Below, in pieces: positions 54,101-64,000 of a stretch of 64,000 nucleotides of DNA. The translations under genes and the position numbers were made by a program. The notes beneath the pieces were generated by a model. That model did not search any database, was not told the DNA's origin, and was given only the letters and a program-made list of their open reading frames with translations. This stretch comes from Falciphora oryzae. Its lineage: Eukaryota > Ascomycota > Sordariomycetes > Magnaporthales > Magnaporthaceae. How positions within the stretch are numbered: position 1 is the stretch's first letter; each line of letters begins with the position of its first letter. The stretch is from NCBI GenBank assembly GCA_000733355.1, contig JNVV01000049.1, positions 58,411-122,410 of the forward strand. The letters are read 5' to 3'.

Positions 54101-55319
54101 TATGTAGCAACGACCCAGGCTTTTTTACCCCGATCCCCGCATTCTCATTTCCCCGACTAGGTTCTTCTCCGCACCCGGGATCCTCATCCAATGTGACCCC
54201 AGAATTCCGGTTTAGAAATGAGGGCATTCCCCGAAGGAAGATAGTGTGGGGGATTGCATGGGGGCAATTGACTAGATTATCCCAGGGCAGCTGGAGCTGG
54301 CGTCTGCGTATAAGCACGGTCGCTCGCACCACTCTTTTTGGGATGCTGCGCGAAATCAAGGCAGAAACACAGAGATTGCCAAACCACCCCAAACACCCAA
54401 GTAGCTGACAAGAACCACCAGAATTTTCAGGAACATGCGGTGGTACAGAATAAGAAGCGTATCAATTCTCGCCACAGATCCCCTCGTTGATATTGGCCGG
54501 ATCTGCATGCAGAGTGCTATTTATTCTACGGGACTCAGTAGACAAATGAAAGTTCTGGACGCTTGGTGAACCCTACTGAAAGCGGCAGCACCGGCTTCGC
54601 CGAAAGCCTTACCGCCCACGTCACAGCTCCACTGTCGCCATGTTTTAGATTGCCCAGGGCGTAGACACACACTGCAGCAGTGCAGGAACGATTAGCTGAA
54701 GTGGCAGGCGAACAAGCAAATCGATGCGCCAGGTTAGGGAGTGAGTGACCCGACGCCAGAGACCCAAAGTGTACGAAAAGGCCACGTGGAGAATTTTTTC
54801 AGGCAGCCCTCCGCCGAGTAGGAAGCTGGCAGGGCAAAGCCCATGCACCTCCCCAGCCTACCGAATCCGTCCTGCCCTGGCATTGGAGAATTCTCCCGCG
54901 TCTATGGCAGGCCAGAGCAGCCATGCCAAGACCCCGCCGTCAGCGAGTTGCCAGTTGTCGTTTATCGTGGCTTGGGAGGCGCTTGCATGGCGCCACTAGC
55001 TAGTTTGCATCGCCTCCGAAGTGTTGCAGCGTGAACGTTGGGCAGCAAAATCTCAGCCAAGCCGATAGATAGGTAGGTACCCACCCACCCACATAGATAC
55101 CAGACATAACTACCAGAGCCTTTCCGGCCCACCCAAATGGCAGTTCTCAGCGCACCACTGCTCATCTTTGGGGGAAAAAAAAACTTGGACTCATGCCTCC
55201 TCTCTCAGCTTAATTTTATGCCATAGAGGTCACTGCGATTCCCTTCTTACCTCCTACCCAGGTACCTATACAAGTTATCGTTTTTTTTCTCTCTTTTTTT
55301 TTTCTTGCAGACATCCACC
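54101..55319. promoter_or_regulatory. upstream region of the HET gene with probable 5'-UTR intron end
   Basis: No coding region recognised. Immediately before the ATG, a long pyrimidine tract ends TTTCTTGCAG at 55311, followed by ACATCCACC and the ATG, which looks like a splice acceptor of a 5'-UTR intron plus a good start context. Confidence 0.5.
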
Positions 55320-57887
55320 ATGTGGCTCTCCAGGCTTGTTGCCAGGCTCCATCGCCCCATATGGTTTTCTCGCCTCGTCGCCATGTTCCACTCTCCAAAG
55401 TCTGCAACCGAGCCACCGACTCGCCCTGAACAAACATCTGCGACCCAGCAAAACCCCCACGCTCCCGAGCGCCAAGATCTGGATAAAGGCAAGCAACCAT
55501 CCTCAGCCAGCCACGGACAAGCTCGTACTCTCCAGCAAAGCCCCAAGATAGTCCAAGATGCGGACGAAGGAAAGGAGCCATCTTTGGTCGACCAGCAAGA
55601 AAATGCCCACGCCGCCAACTATACGGATAAAGACAAGCAGCCATCACCGCTTGACCCCCAGAATTTCTCTCCCGCCCAACATAGTTCGACAGTTACCGAA
55701 TCCATGGAAGCACAAGCCATCGAAACTATGGAGCCCCAAATCTCTGAAACCAGGGACAAAGGCAAGCAGCCATTACCGATCGATCCCGAAGAGGTTTCTC
55801 CTGCCCAACGAAGTTCCACAGTCACCGAAGCCATGGAAGAACAAGCTATCGAAACTATGGAGCCGCAAGTCTCTGAAACCAGGGATAAAAGCAAGCAACG
55901 CATGTCGGACTCGCTGTACTCGCCACTTTCCACAACTCCGCCTGAGATCCGCGTCTTGGAAATCATCGACACCAAGGGAGCGAAGCTGAAATGCCAGCTG
56001 CACACCGTCGTGCTCGATGAAAACCTGAAGTTTTCCGCCCTATCGTACGTCTGGGGCAACCCCACGGACCCCAACAACCAAGCCGTGATCATCGTCAACG
56101 GCAGAGACAAAGTTGTCACAAGGTCGCTCGAATCTGCGCTCCGACACGTCCGCAAGTCCTGGAGGCACGAGTTCCCGAAAAAGCCACTACTCTCATTCAG
56201 GCTCTGGGCAGATGCCCTTTGCATCAACCAGGATGATATCCTTGAAAAGAACCAGCAGGTCAAACTGATGGCTAGCATCTACCCCCAGGCCGAATTGGGT
56301 CTGGCGTGGCTTGGGCTTGACCAGGACGGAACCATTCGCCTTGGTTTGGAGTCAATGCGCATGATCTTCACCGCTCTTGCCGACAGTGGCTCGTTTCCTA
56401 GGAACGGCAAAGAGGCTTTAGACCTGCTGCGAAATAGCACGGAGGTTTTCAACAACCAAGAGAATTCTTCCGATGAAGCGCAAGCTCAGGCCCCAAGATC
56501 TAGACCAGCAGCTATTCGCTACCTTTTAACCCTTCCAATTTGGCGGCGCGTCTGGATATATCAGGAGATCGTTCTGGCGCGGAAGGTACTCATGTGCACA
56601 GCATCCAGCTGTGTCGATTTGGATAATATTATACCAGCCAACATGGTCCTCGAACTCGCCTCCCGAGACATAACCCGGTATGTTCTCACGACCCCCGGCG
56701 CAGCTGCCTTCGGGCACGCATTGATGGGTCTCGATGGTGGGCATGCTTTCACTTCCATTACTACGGTGCGCCTGCTTCGCCCAACGGAGCCCCCCACCAC
56801 CATCGCGCTGCGAGGGTTCAGCTGTAAAGCAACCGACAGGCGCGACCACGTCTTCGGCCTTCTGAGCTTGTCTAAACTGGATCTGGAACCGGACTACAAC
56901 AAATCCTTCATCGAACTGCAATGCGAATTTGTCGCTGCAATTCTCTCAGCTCTGGGGACAATCGAAGACGCCCACCGCGAATTAGCCTTGCTCTGGTCAG
57001 CCATCGATCCCCCTATGGCCACTGCCGAAAAGTCACCATCATGGATCCCATTTCCGCTATCTCAGGGCACAACTCCAGCAATTGGAAATAGAATCTACCC
57101 TACATCAAATACATCAATCCGACACACCAAGTTGCTTGAAAGGCCATCAGTTATTGGTCGGACCCTGTGCCTACAGGGCGCACAACTAGGCATCGTACGG
57201 TATTTGTACGAATTAAATCACCAGCACAACTCCGACCAGTGGTGTGATGAGCGGGACAGAGCTGTCCTCCGAGCCAAGCTTCTGGAGAGGCCAATGGAGG
57301 TCTGCACTCTTAAGACAGTCGCGCGGCTGCTTTCCAGCCTGAGTCCTCCGGATCTCTATCCAAGTTTTGCCATCGGCCTCCTCAAAATGCTTGTTGGTTA
57401 TGACGACGACAACGAAACGCTCCACCCAGACGCACGCCGCCTGAAAGGGCTACTTGCGTCCCTCGGACTTGATTTCAATCCGGCAAGAATCGGCGAGTCC
57501 TCCCAAGAGATGTTAGGTCTTCTTGACTCTGGTCCAAGAAACGACCACGCGCCTGAGTTATTAGGGGGGCTGTGGGGTGATGGGATATGGAGGCCGGAAG
57601 CTGGACTGGCCACGACGCTTCCGACCCTTTTAAAATACTTTGACCTGGCCGAGATGGATGGCGACGTCCTCGGCCGGCAACTGATCCTGGTGTCGAAAGA
57701 CGCTCGGGTGGGCGATTCGGTTTGTCTCCTTTGTGGGAGCGAAAATCCGGTTGTGCTGCGCAAGCACTCTCGGCAGGAGTGGCGGCTAGTTGGTAAAGGT
57801 GGGATTGCTGGATTTCGAGAAGGGACTTTTGTCGAGGAGATGGAGCTTCCCGAAGAGATGGAGGTTGAACAGTTTGTATTGGTGTGA
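55320..57887 (+). CDS. HET-domain heterokaryon-incompatibility protein with duplicated N-terminal repeat
   Basis: 855 residues, single exon. HET domain about residues 235-400: FSALSYVWGNP, then LWADALCINQDD, then a later block WRRVWIYQEIVLARKVLMC. The middle region has FSCKATDRRDHVFGLLSL, and the C-terminus has the usual closing motif GDSVCLLCGSENPVVLR, then GFREGTFVEE. HET proteins trigger cell death after fusion of unlike hyphae, often downstream of NLRs. The first 190 residues are unusual: a repeated WxSRLVAxxH pair and then two adjacent 43-residue repeats (103-145 and 146-188). The start is at 55320 rather than the in-frame ATG 15 bases upstream, because that one precedes the probable splice acceptor context. 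It appears intact. Confidence 0.88.
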   Translation: MWLSRLVARLHRPIWFSRLVAMFHSPKSATEPPTRPEQTSATQQNPHAPERQDLDKGKQPSSASHGQARTLQQSPKIVQDADEGKEPSLVDQQENAHAANYTDKDKQPSPLDPQNFSPAQHSSTVTESMEAQAIETMEPQISETRDKGKQPLPIDPEEVSPAQRSSTVTEAMEEQAIETMEPQVSETRDKSKQRMSDSLYSPLSTTPPEIRVLEIIDTKGAKLKCQLHTVVLDENLKFSALSYVWGNPTDPNNQAVIIVNGRDKVVTRSLESALRHVRKSWRHEFPKKPLLSFRLWADALCINQDDILEKNQQVKLMASIYPQAELGLAWLGLDQDGTIRLGLESMRMIFTALADSGSFPRNGKEALDLLRNSTEVFNNQENSSDEAQAQAPRSRPAAIRYLLTLPIWRRVWIYQEIVLARKVLMCTASSCVDLDNIIPANMVLELASRDITRYVLTTPGAAAFGHALMGLDGGHAFTSITTVRLLRPTEPPTTIALRGFSCKATDRRDHVFGLLSLSKLDLEPDYNKSFIELQCEFVAAILSALGTIEDAHRELALLWSAIDPPMATAEKSPSWIPFPLSQGTTPAIGNRIYPTSNTSIRHTKLLERPSVIGRTLCLQGAQLGIVRYLYELNHQHNSDQWCDERDRAVLRAKLLERPMEVCTLKTVARLLSSLSPPDLYPSFAIGLLKMLVGYDDDNETLHPDARRLKGLLASLGLDFNPARIGESSQEMLGLLDSGPRNDHAPELLGGLWGDGIWRPEAGLATTLPTLLKYFDLAEMDGDVLGRQLILVSKDARVGDSVCLLCGSENPVVLRKHSRQEWRLVGKGGIAGFREGTFVEEMELPEEMEVEQFVLV

Positions 57888-57953
57888 TGGGACGGCGGAA
57901 GGGCCAATATTGCGAAGCGAGAGCTAGGTAGCGTAAACGTGATGAGAATCTAA

Positions 57954-58204
57954 GGGCGTGTTTGGTGGTAAAGGTGTTTTTTGTTTTTTCCATACAAAAG
58001 CTATAAACCGACGGTTTTTTCCGAATTTAAATCTGATGTAATTTTTGCAAAACTTGATAAAAACAAATTTTTAACTGTTAATTAGTTTTTTTTTAACCAA
58101 ACGTTTTAAGCTTTTAAATGCACTTGTTGGTAAAGGGGTTTCCAAGCACCAAAAAACTAGCAAAAAACAAAAAACCAAAAAATCATTTACCACCAAACCT
58201 GCCC
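57954..58204. mobile_element. 251-bp Tourist-like (PIF/Harbinger-type) MITE
   Basis: Inverted ends GGGCGTGTTTGGTGGTAAA and TTTACCACCAAACCTGCCC with a 3-bp TAA duplication (57951-57953, 58205-58207). Non-coding, AT-rich interior. It lies 66 bp after the HET stop, so it may be in its 3' UTR. Confidence 0.75.
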
Positions 58205-58792
58205 TAATAGGGGATATTCATGTCAACGGCGTCATTACATATAGCTGGAATAATTACTGAAAGAATCTACTCCTCAAGAACCAGTTCATTATAGAAATTT
58301 TACAACAGAAGTGTAAGTTCCACGGAAATTCGCCGCCGAATTTGGCTGGCGCTGGTCGCCGATTCAGGCGGCATTTTGCCCTGGATGCCAAGCCCAAGTC
58401 CGCCATGGTTGATACACGTACGCCCTACCGTCTCCTTATTGTGATGCTTACAATAGCACCCTCTTCCGGCAAAAGCTCAGGCTATCGATCTCAAAGTTAG
58501 CGAGGTGCCGTTCGATATTAAAACTACATAAAGCCCACTTTGGTCTCCTCTAGAAGTTCGCTCATTCATAAGGAGTTAACCTCATCACATTTTCGAACCA
58601 TCCTTTCAAACCATCGAACCTACTTCGCCTTCCTTACACTATCCACATCACACACTAGTTTTCTCTCCTCCACGTTTGTTTGATGGATCCTGACCTGCCA
58701 CAATCTCATTTCCCTCGACTCATTTTCTCGCATCATTTTACCGTCCATCTCCCAACAACTTTATCACTTGCTAAGCTCTCCAATATCAACTA
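58205..58792. other. no gene recognised; upstream of DUF3435 relic
   Basis: AT-rich with C/T-rich stretches near 58600-58790 that could be a promoter of the following gene. Confidence 0.4.
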
Positions 58793-61137
58793 TGGGCGTC
58801 AAACCCAGCCAAAAGGGTGATGTCGAGCATTCGGCCGAGCATTACCAACGACGTCGTGAAAAGTTGGTTGATCGAGGAACCGTAAAGAAGCCACATTCTG
58901 ACTCCACAAAGATTAACAAATACGGAGTATTGTGCAAATGGACAAAGTAAGCAACACTTCACTCGAAAACAAATTATTTTAAACGATAAGAACCTAATAA
59001 TCTTTTCAAACATTGCGAGCTACTTGGCAAAAACAAACTGGAACATATCAAACAATCGATTAAAGAAGACCTTATGGTTTTTCTTAAATGGATGCTCGAC
59101 GACTACAAAAAAATCCGGAAAAGAAGTACAATCCACGAATATAAAAGGGTTTTTGCCATACTATACCACGATGCCGTCGGCTGTGCTATAGCGGACAATG
59201 TAAACGAGGAGCTTAACGACGTAAATGAACAGGCAACCAAAGGAAAACCGAAAAAGCGCAAAATAACTAACGACATCTCTCTAGCTCAGTTCATCAATGG
59301 CTACCTTACAGCAACGTACGGCCTGGACAAAACACCCAAAGAAAAGCCCGTTATGAACGTCGACGACCTTTTCCTTGTCCTTCATCACCATTAGGTTTTC
59401 GATACGTCGGTATTTCCAAACGAAAGGCAAAGGCTACAGCTTTCGCTTTTGCTCCTTTTCCAAGCATATACTGCTTCAAAACCGGGAGCGTTGGTATGCA
59501 AGCGAACAACCCGTGAAAACCTTAAAATGCATGATATGGAAAGCGAAAGCGGGACTAAAGGCAGCATATCCGACCAAACTGGCCTGGAATTAGCGGAAGT
59601 CAAAACTCTCTGTTACAAAAACGTTACGATCCTTTTATTACCAAATCCAAATGGTCGAAATGTCCTTGCCATGGAAGTTACGCTTAAGTTCACAAAAGGA
59701 TGGGAAAGGCGCCCCAATCCGTAAGTACAAAACTTGCCATCAAATCTTATAGCACTAAAAGCTAACAGCCTTTAGCAAAACATTTATCCTCACAGAAATG
59801 GACACGCTTATTTTCGACGCGATCATGCATATAATTGTTATCGGCATACTCGACAACGCATTCGAAGCCAACATTAATTCGGTAAATAAAATATATCGTC
59901 TTAGCGTTCTACCACCCCGCCGCAACTACGTCTTCCGTTAGAAAAAAAAATGGATGGATATTCCCATTTTCCGCCAAGCTGTAAAAACAAAAAACGGGTA
60001 CAAAACTTCAAAAGCCGAAGCTTTGCATTATCACACCTACCTCTACACCCTCCAACGACTCGGCATCAATGCGGGATTCATGCAGCTGCTAATATCCTAT
60101 ATAATTCGACGTAGGGCTAGAAAAGCCGTAAAAGGTAGGAAACATATACACCCAACATTTTCAACCCAAAGTACTAACAACCTTAAGCCGTTGCTACACA
60201 AGCTCAACTGCAACAGGTTATAAGCCATCAAAATGCCGGTACCTACTAGGCCTATATCAATTCAAAAATTCAATGCCACGTTAAGGCAGCTTTCCTTAGC
60301 CGGCCATCGAATTAAGCCCTATTCAAAGCAGTTACGCATATAAATCGCTACGTCGATCCTCGGGCACCGACAGGACTCACCGCCAAACAAGTCTCCAAGT
60401 TGCGACTTCATCCGGAAATGCAAAAGCGACAAAAGCTTCTAAACTTCCTCTCTCAACAAATCAAATCGGACTTAAAGACGATCACAAAAGCACAAGCGGC
60501 CAACACGGAGCTATACCAACTATACCAACAAGCGAAGAAAGCTTTCGATTCCGTAAAAAATGCGTTAAAAAAAGCAGCGCAAAGAAATGCGCGGCAACAC
60601 TTTTTCAGCAACATCAACACGCAAGATATCAACAAACAGCTTCAAAGCGCCACATGTAAGTTGGGCTTTGGCTTCGTCGACTAGGAACAGCCCGAAATCG
60701 AACACGTTTTGGAAAAGCGCAAAAAGGTCGCCGATATTATCTGCAAAAATTTATCGCAGCTAAACAAAAATGCTGAGGTGGAGCATCGAGTCACCGCTAA
60801 AAACGCTATGCTTTCTCTCTGCCGCAAAAAGAAGCCGCAACGGAAACGAATGCTTGCTCAAAAAATTCGCGATAGGGGGCAGGGCCCTGGGCGTTTGCAA
60901 AATACTCGGAGCTATGCTAAAACACAGTGCTGTTTTTGCATCCGAAATGGCGATAATCGTCACTTTTCTTCTGTATACAAGACGAAGGACCATGTGGAGA
61001 TTCACTTGGCGACATTTGATGCATACGGTGAAATTCCTTGTCCAAAACTAGGATGCTGCCAAAAGTTGCAAAGTTACATTGCATTTAAAGCCTATGCTGC
61101 TTTAACGCATAATTATGATATTTTCCGAAGGCTTTAA
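58793..61137 (+). pseudogene. DUF3435-type tyrosine-recombinase-like protein with C-terminal zinc finger, decayed
   Basis: Exon 1 from MGVKPSQKGDVEHSAEHYQR to about 58948, intron with GTAAGC. Core: KWMLDDYKKIRKRSTIHEYKRVF, EKPVMNVDDLFLVLHHH, then a TAG (59392-59394) where Trp is expected, VFDTSVFPNERQRLQLSLLL, and FTKGWERRPNP. A second intron is at about 59721-59774 (GTAAGT, GCTAAC branch, TTTAG). Next: KTFILTEMDTLIFDA, a TAG before KKKWMDIPIFRQ, HYHTYLYTLQRLGINAGFM and an RR-containing block IRRRARKA. The end carries a Cys/His finger region (QCCFCIRNGD, DHVEIHLATF, PCPKLGCC). DUF3435 proteins include Starship captains and relatives; this one with C-terminal fingers is more like the dispersed DUF3435/C2H2 group. 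Several stops make it inactive. Confidence 0.75.
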
Positions 61138-62030
61138 GTATGTTTTACTTTTCATTTTTAACAAAAAATTATTGTGTATTAGCTTAGCGTTGTTACCGGG
61201 ACATTGTCGAGATATTTATTACGCATTGAGTTGGAAAACAAATATTCAGGATTCAACTTTAACGTGACATTTACAAACCGGCGCGCGGAATATATATAAA
61301 TATTAAGCTAAAGAGGAGAAGAGAGGTTAAAGGGGAAGGTGTTGCCGAGGGCCGTATCTTTATGCTATCAGTTTTGCCTTATCTAAGCTCCAGCCAATCA
61401 GTTATCAACTTTATCAACCACTACTCGTGGTGCCGTGCCATAACACTGAAAGCAGGTCTGCTGCCTGCAGGCCTGTCGCGTGCCTCCCGTTGGGAGCCCC
61501 GTTGGTTGCCATAACGGCTAGCAACTCGCTCACCGCCCTCTGTAACTTGCTCATCGCCTTCTAGAATTCGTCTACCGCCTTTTATGAATTTGCTTACCGC
61601 TTTTGGTGATTCCAATACTTTTTATAACTTATTCACCACCTCACCACCTTTGGCTATAATTTTAATCTAAATAACGCGTGGAAATCTTCCCCGGGAGGTT
61701 TTACGCTGTTTGGGGGCACATTATCTGTAGGGCTGCGCTTGTAGGCGTACAATAGCAGGGCTGCGAATGGCAAACCTGCAAGTGTAAAGGCGTAGGGTAA
61801 ACATAAATGGTTGCTTGCCCTCCAGTTTTTTAAGGGGGAGATTTATATATGTTGCTTTGGCGGCCTTCGGCTGTCAAGCCGTGAACCTTCCCTTTATAGG
61901 CTTTGAAGCCTAGCATAGGTTTTTGATTTCGCTTAAAGGCTGAACTATACTCGTGCAGCCCTTGGAGCTTCTTTCACAGGCTCTTTTATCCTGTAGTTCT
62001 TGCCTGCGAGGCGGTTACCACGTGCGGTGT
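61138..62030. other. AT-rich region with degenerate short repeats
   Basis: No gene seen. Around 61545-61660, ACCGCCTTTT-type units recur irregularly, like the regular array at 63787-63925 on the other side of the pogo element. Confidence 0.5.
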
Positions 62031-62335
62031 TAAGTCGGGTGACCCCCTGTCCGCCACCCAAAATGAATCGGATCCTGTCCAAACCCAGCGCATTCGACCG
62101 CGTTTTTCTGCCTCAATTTAGCCAACCTCGATACAAGAGTATATTGATTCCTGATCAGAATCTTCCGCTCTTTCAGACGCTGTATCATTTGCCTCCTGAA
62201 CTTGCCCCCTTGCTTCTGCAACGCGCCGGATATTCACGAAGGTTTCGTTGGGATCCGGTGCCACCCTCCTTTTTTTGCGAGGCCGCTGTTCCTCCAATTC
62301 GGGCTCCAACCGCCTAATTTTTTGATAGGCCGTAG

Positions 62336-63651
62336 CTAATTCGAAATTACGCATTTCGTAGCCTTTTTGGACTTCCGGAGGAAAAGTCGGGCCGTGGGGC
62401 TTGCCGGAATCCGGGCCTTGAAGGTGCTAATTTGGGAGGCCAATTCTCTGGTCTGCTTGGGAGTTTCCCAGGGCACCTGGGGCAGCAGGACAGGGACTTT
62501 TGAACGTTGTTTAGCCCTGTTATCATCTGCAGATTGTTGAATTCCGGCTCTCTGGCTGTTTTGGTTAGAGTTTTCGAGTAAAAGTCGGTTCGATAGGGGT
62601 TTTCGGATATTCCGGGGCCAAAGGCCCGATGCCCGCCACCCCGACTTGATTATATAAGGGGTAAGGGCTTGTGGTCTTGCAGAGGCATAGCCCTGCAAAA
62701 ATAAACGTTTTCTCACTACAGTTGAGCAGGTAAATAAAGCCTGGGATGTTGATCCACGTGATCTAGCGCGTGCATCCAGAAAGGGCCCACGCCTCGTGGA
62801 GCAGCAGGCCTAGGGGCCGTGCGCTCCCACGAGCCTGCAAAAGGGGATCTTGCGATCCCCTTCCTGTAACTAGATTCCTTCTTCTTCATGCATCAATACA
62901 AACACCTTTCCAGATCTATAGATCTTTGTTCTTTCTCATTGGAGATCTCCGAGCCGACAGGAGTAACACTCCTACCAACATGGGAGCCGGTTATTCTGCG
63001 GTAGGCCTGTTTGAGAGGGCTGAAAACGGATAGATCCAAAGGCTGCAAAACGTGCGAGGAATGAGGGGGTAAATAAAGCAAAAAGACGTTGTTTTGGAAG
63101 CAAAGAGACATAAACTCTTTGGTTATATGGGATCCGTGGCCATCTAATATCAAAAGCCAGCGTTCGGGGGTAGGGGGTTGGGTGCGAGGGAGAAAGACTT
63201 TTTGCAGCCATTCGATAGCCGTGCGATCCGTAGTCCACCCGCTATCCGTTGCAGTGAATTCCCAGCCTTTGAATTGGCCTAGATCCTCCGGAAACCACTG
63301 CTCCTGTACGTATTTTCCTTTGAAAATAATGAGGGGAGGAAGCGAGACCCCAGTGGCCGAGATGCATTCGATAAACGAAGTCCAAGTGCGCGTGCCGGGC
63401 TCTTTTCTTTGCAAAAGCCAGGCTTCCGCGAGGCCTAGAACGAGCCCGTTACCCGTTTTGCCCTCCTGGGCCGGCCCTAGCCGCTGAAAAGGCTCTTGTG
63501 ACTGCCGGATAGGTAGGGCGCCTTTAAGTCGGTCTCGTAGGGTCGATCTCGGTATACCCCATAGTCGGGCGGCCCTCGCGATTGGGACCTTCGCCTGCAC
63601 AGCAGCAACGGCCTGTTCGACCTCTTGTTCTGTATATTGTTTCTCTGGCAT
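62336..63651 (-). pseudogene. pogo-type transposase (Psq HTH + DDE), deleted and split by a solo LTR
   Basis: Start MPEKQYTEQEVEQAVAAVQA at 63651, giving an HTH_psq domain (KVPIARAARLWGIPRSTLRDRL). After PIRQSQEPFQRLGPAQEG the protein jumps straight to KTGNGLVLGLAEAWLLQRKE. The CENP-B-type HTH and the segment with the first catalytic Asp, about 100 residues in related proteins, are missing. The rest is conserved: TWTSFIECISATG, LLILDGHGSH (second Asp), YLPPHSSHVLQPLDLSVFSPLK. At about 62986 the solo LTR interrupts the frame. The remainder (62742-62336) continues in register and ends in a coiled, basic region (LFLRKSKKATKCV). Confidence 0.85.
62748..62981 (+). repeat. solo Copia LTR with target duplication TGGGA
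   Basis: About 234 bp, same family as 45376-45608 (TGTTGATCCACG to CTACCAACA), with scattered substitutions and a one-base insertion. Flanked by TGGGA on both sides. It arose by LTR-LTR recombination after insertion into the transposase gene. Confidence 0.9.
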
Positions 63652-63786
63652 CTCAGCTTCAAAACGCAGAAAAAAGTAAGGAAAACAGATCAAAATTGAT
63701 GGAATCCCGTAGAAAAGAAATACGTGCGAGGATCTGACGATGTGGGACTGCGGGGTGGCGGACAGGGGGTCACCCGACTTACACCT

Positions 63787-63925
63787 TTTGTAATTCACTT
63801 ACCGCCTTTTGCTCATTCACCGCCTTTTGCTCATTCACCGCCTTTTGCTCATTCACCGCCTTTTGCTCATTCACCGCCTTTTGCTCATTCACCGCCTTTT
63901 GTAATTCGCTTACTGCTTTTTATAA
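63787..63925 (+). repeat. 18-bp minisatellite
   Basis: About six near-perfect copies of the unit TTCACCGCCTTTTGCTCA, grading into diverged copies to about 63980. It begins right beside the pogo element's right end. Confidence 0.85.
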
Positions 63926-64000
63926 TTCATTTACCTTTTTGTAATTATTTTACCGCCTTTTGTTAACACCTACCGCCTTTCATACCTGCTTTTCTTATTT

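Larger units (their letters stand above)
62033..63779 (-). mobile_element. pogo/Fot1-type DNA transposon, internally deleted
   Basis: About 27-bp inverted repeats starting AGTCGGGTGACCCCCTGTCC at both ends, with a TA duplication (62031-62032, 63780-63781). It carries a Tc1-mariner-superfamily transposase on the minus strand and a nested solo LTR (62748-62981). Confidence 0.9.

Noticed and set aside
62893..63001. C-terminal residues of the transposase frame reading into the LTR
   Set aside because: These codons are LTR sequence; the transposase frame resumes after the LTR.
61545..63980. CRISPR-like array (regular 18-bp repeats)
   Set aside because: Units are contiguous with no spacers, in eukaryotic DNA; it is a minisatellite.

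Overview
The window looks like an accessory, transposon-rich stretch of a filamentous ascomycete chromosome. Sordariomycetes is my inference. Reasons: spliceosomal introns of about 65-300 bp with GT donors and CTAAC/CTGAC branch sites; fungus-only families (HET, HeLo, SesB-NACHT, SAT4-type membrane protein, DUF3435); Tad-like LINEs, chromodomain Ty3 and Copia elements; and strongly one-sided C-to-T/G-to-A damage in repeats, with many Trp or Gln codons turned into stops, as expected from repeat-induced point mutation (RIP). There are two assembly gaps (23063-23123 and 43228-43435). I saw no tRNA or rRNA.

Layout. 1-7452 is repeat wreckage: two LINE fragments on the minus strand, a palindromic element, and a decayed Ty3/gypsy pol with a 129-bp solo LTR inside it. 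7481-10287 holds a broken PD-(D/E)XK-like gene and a kinase-like ORF, separated by a 5'-truncated LINE with a 15-bp target duplication. 11375-15164 is a SesB-hydrolase/NACHT NLR split by one in-frame stop. 16380-24700 carries a frameshifted Cys-rich secreted-protein remnant, a decayed SAT4-type protein, an intact secreted beta-propeller protein and a truncated kelch protein. 25127-34686 is the best-preserved block: a kinase/ankyrin protein and a HeLo/pseudokinase protein transcribed divergently from a 516-bp intergenic region, then a galactose-oxidase-type copper oxidase with PAN/apple modules. 35270-38985 is a large palindrome of LINE 3' ends. 39366-42976 has a ubiquitin-like-domain gene and two small membrane-protein candidates. 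43968-54098 is a four-level nested stack of transposons. 55320-57887 is an intact HET-domain gene. 57954-63781 has a Tourist-like MITE, a DUF3435 recombinase relic and a deleted pogo transposase interrupted by a solo LTR.

Function. The host genes are dominated by families tied to non-self recognition and regulated cell death (NLR, HeLo-pseudokinase, kinase-ankyrin, HET, kinase-like/nuclease-like). Several are broken, which suits fast turnover in a repeat-rich island.

The most unusual signal is a family of palindromic elements of about 430-460 bp (called E here). They have a TA target duplication, termini starting ACGT, and subterminal arrays of exactly 17-bp repeats whose sequence differs from copy to copy. 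Two E copies sit at the exact centre of larger palindromes, and one insertion is proven by an empty site in the partner arm.
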